Origin: Bacillota bacterium
Lineage (GTDB): Bacteria; Bacillota; Bacilli; Thermoactinomycetales; DSM-44946
NCBI GenBank assembly: GCA_021793745.1
Contig: JAJYSD010000090.1
Coordinates: 1 to 6,000, forward strand
Reading direction: 5' to 3'
Length of the DNA: 6,000 nt
Each line of letters opens with the position of its first letter. The first letter of the stretch is position 1. Under the pieces are notes generated by a model that was given only the letters and a program-made list of their open reading frames with translations, ran no database searches and was not told where the DNA came from. The translations under genes and the position numbers were made by a program. Below are positions 5,892-6,000 of the stretch, one piece after another.

Positions 5892-5892
5892 T
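5857..5892. repeat. Four tandem 9-bp TGTACA-core repeats, probable operator
   Basis: Four head-to-tail units on the plus strand: TATGCACAT (5857-5865), TATGTACAT (5866-5874), TTTGTACGT (5875-5883) and TTTGTACAT (5884-5892). They fit the consensus TWTGTACAT; units two and four match exactly and the others differ at one position. The core TGTACA is itself palindromic. From memory, TGTACA is also the core of the E. coli yefM-yoeB operator, which fits the Phd/YefM-like N-terminus of the adjacent antitoxin. The repeats are seen directly; operator function is inferred. Confidence 0.75.
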
Positions 5893-6000
5893 TTCGTTTT
5901 CCATTGTTTCCTCTTTTCTCCCGACCAATTCGGTTAAAGCGATCCCTCGTCTTCCCTCCTGTAACCCGAAACAGCGTGCCAGGCGACATCTCTTCCAACT
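5893..6000. other. Window end, nothing identifiable
   Basis: After the operator repeats the sequence is AT-richer and pyrimidine-rich on the plus strand (about 5898-5922), then becomes mixed. On the minus strand a frame is open from the window edge to a TAA at 5936-5934 and ends in an acidic stretch. It could be the last ~20 residues of an upstream leftward gene, but it is too short to recognise. No RNA gene or terminator is visible. Confidence 0.3.

Noticed and set aside
5857..5892. The 9-bp repeats as a CRISPR array or a plasmid replication origin.
   Set aside because: Units are contiguous with no spacers, far too short for CRISPR, and no replication initiator gene is nearby. The position over a toxin-antitoxin promoter favours an operator.

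Overview
The window looks like chromosomal DNA from a moderately GC-rich Bacillota (Firmicutes). The main clues are very strong Shine-Dalgarno sites (AAAGGAG, AAGGAGG, AAAGGAGG) at ideal spacing, intrinsic terminators, a secreted NagZ of the Bacillus type and sigma-A-like promoters. A thermophilic member of the Thermoactinomycetaceae is my guess, but no marker gene in the window proves it.

Layout, left to right. Positions 1-242 are a regulatory region: a repeat and dyad cluster, a good sigma-A promoter, and the leader of a two-gene plus-strand operon. The operon (243-2982) encodes a class III PLP-dependent aminotransferase with all the GABA-aminotransferase active-site residues, followed 13 bases later by a sodium:solute symporter (SSS family). 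It ends at a clean intrinsic terminator (3008-3044). Together the two genes suggest Na+-driven uptake of an amino compound and its entry into metabolism by transamination.

A second plus-strand unit (about 3050-4985) carries one gene, a secreted GH3 beta-N-acetylglucosaminidase (NagZ type). It has its own candidate promoter and operator-like palindrome, and a terminator that looks usable from both strands. NagZ would act outside the membrane on peptidoglycan fragments. No other muropeptide-recycling gene is adjacent.

Positions 4986-5193 hold no convincing gene but several GC-rich inverted repeats. The right part (5194-5892, minus strand) is the most interesting: a compact toxin-antitoxin module. 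The upstream gene encodes an apparent chimera, a Phd/YefM-like DNA-binding N-terminus joined to a HicB-like C-terminus. The downstream gene encodes a HicA-like toxin. The two share one reading frame and are separated by a single TGA followed at once by the toxin's GTG start. Upstream lie four tandem 9-bp units with TGTACA-type cores, the core I recall for YefM operators, overlapping two possible promoters. The last ~100 bases hold nothing I can identify.
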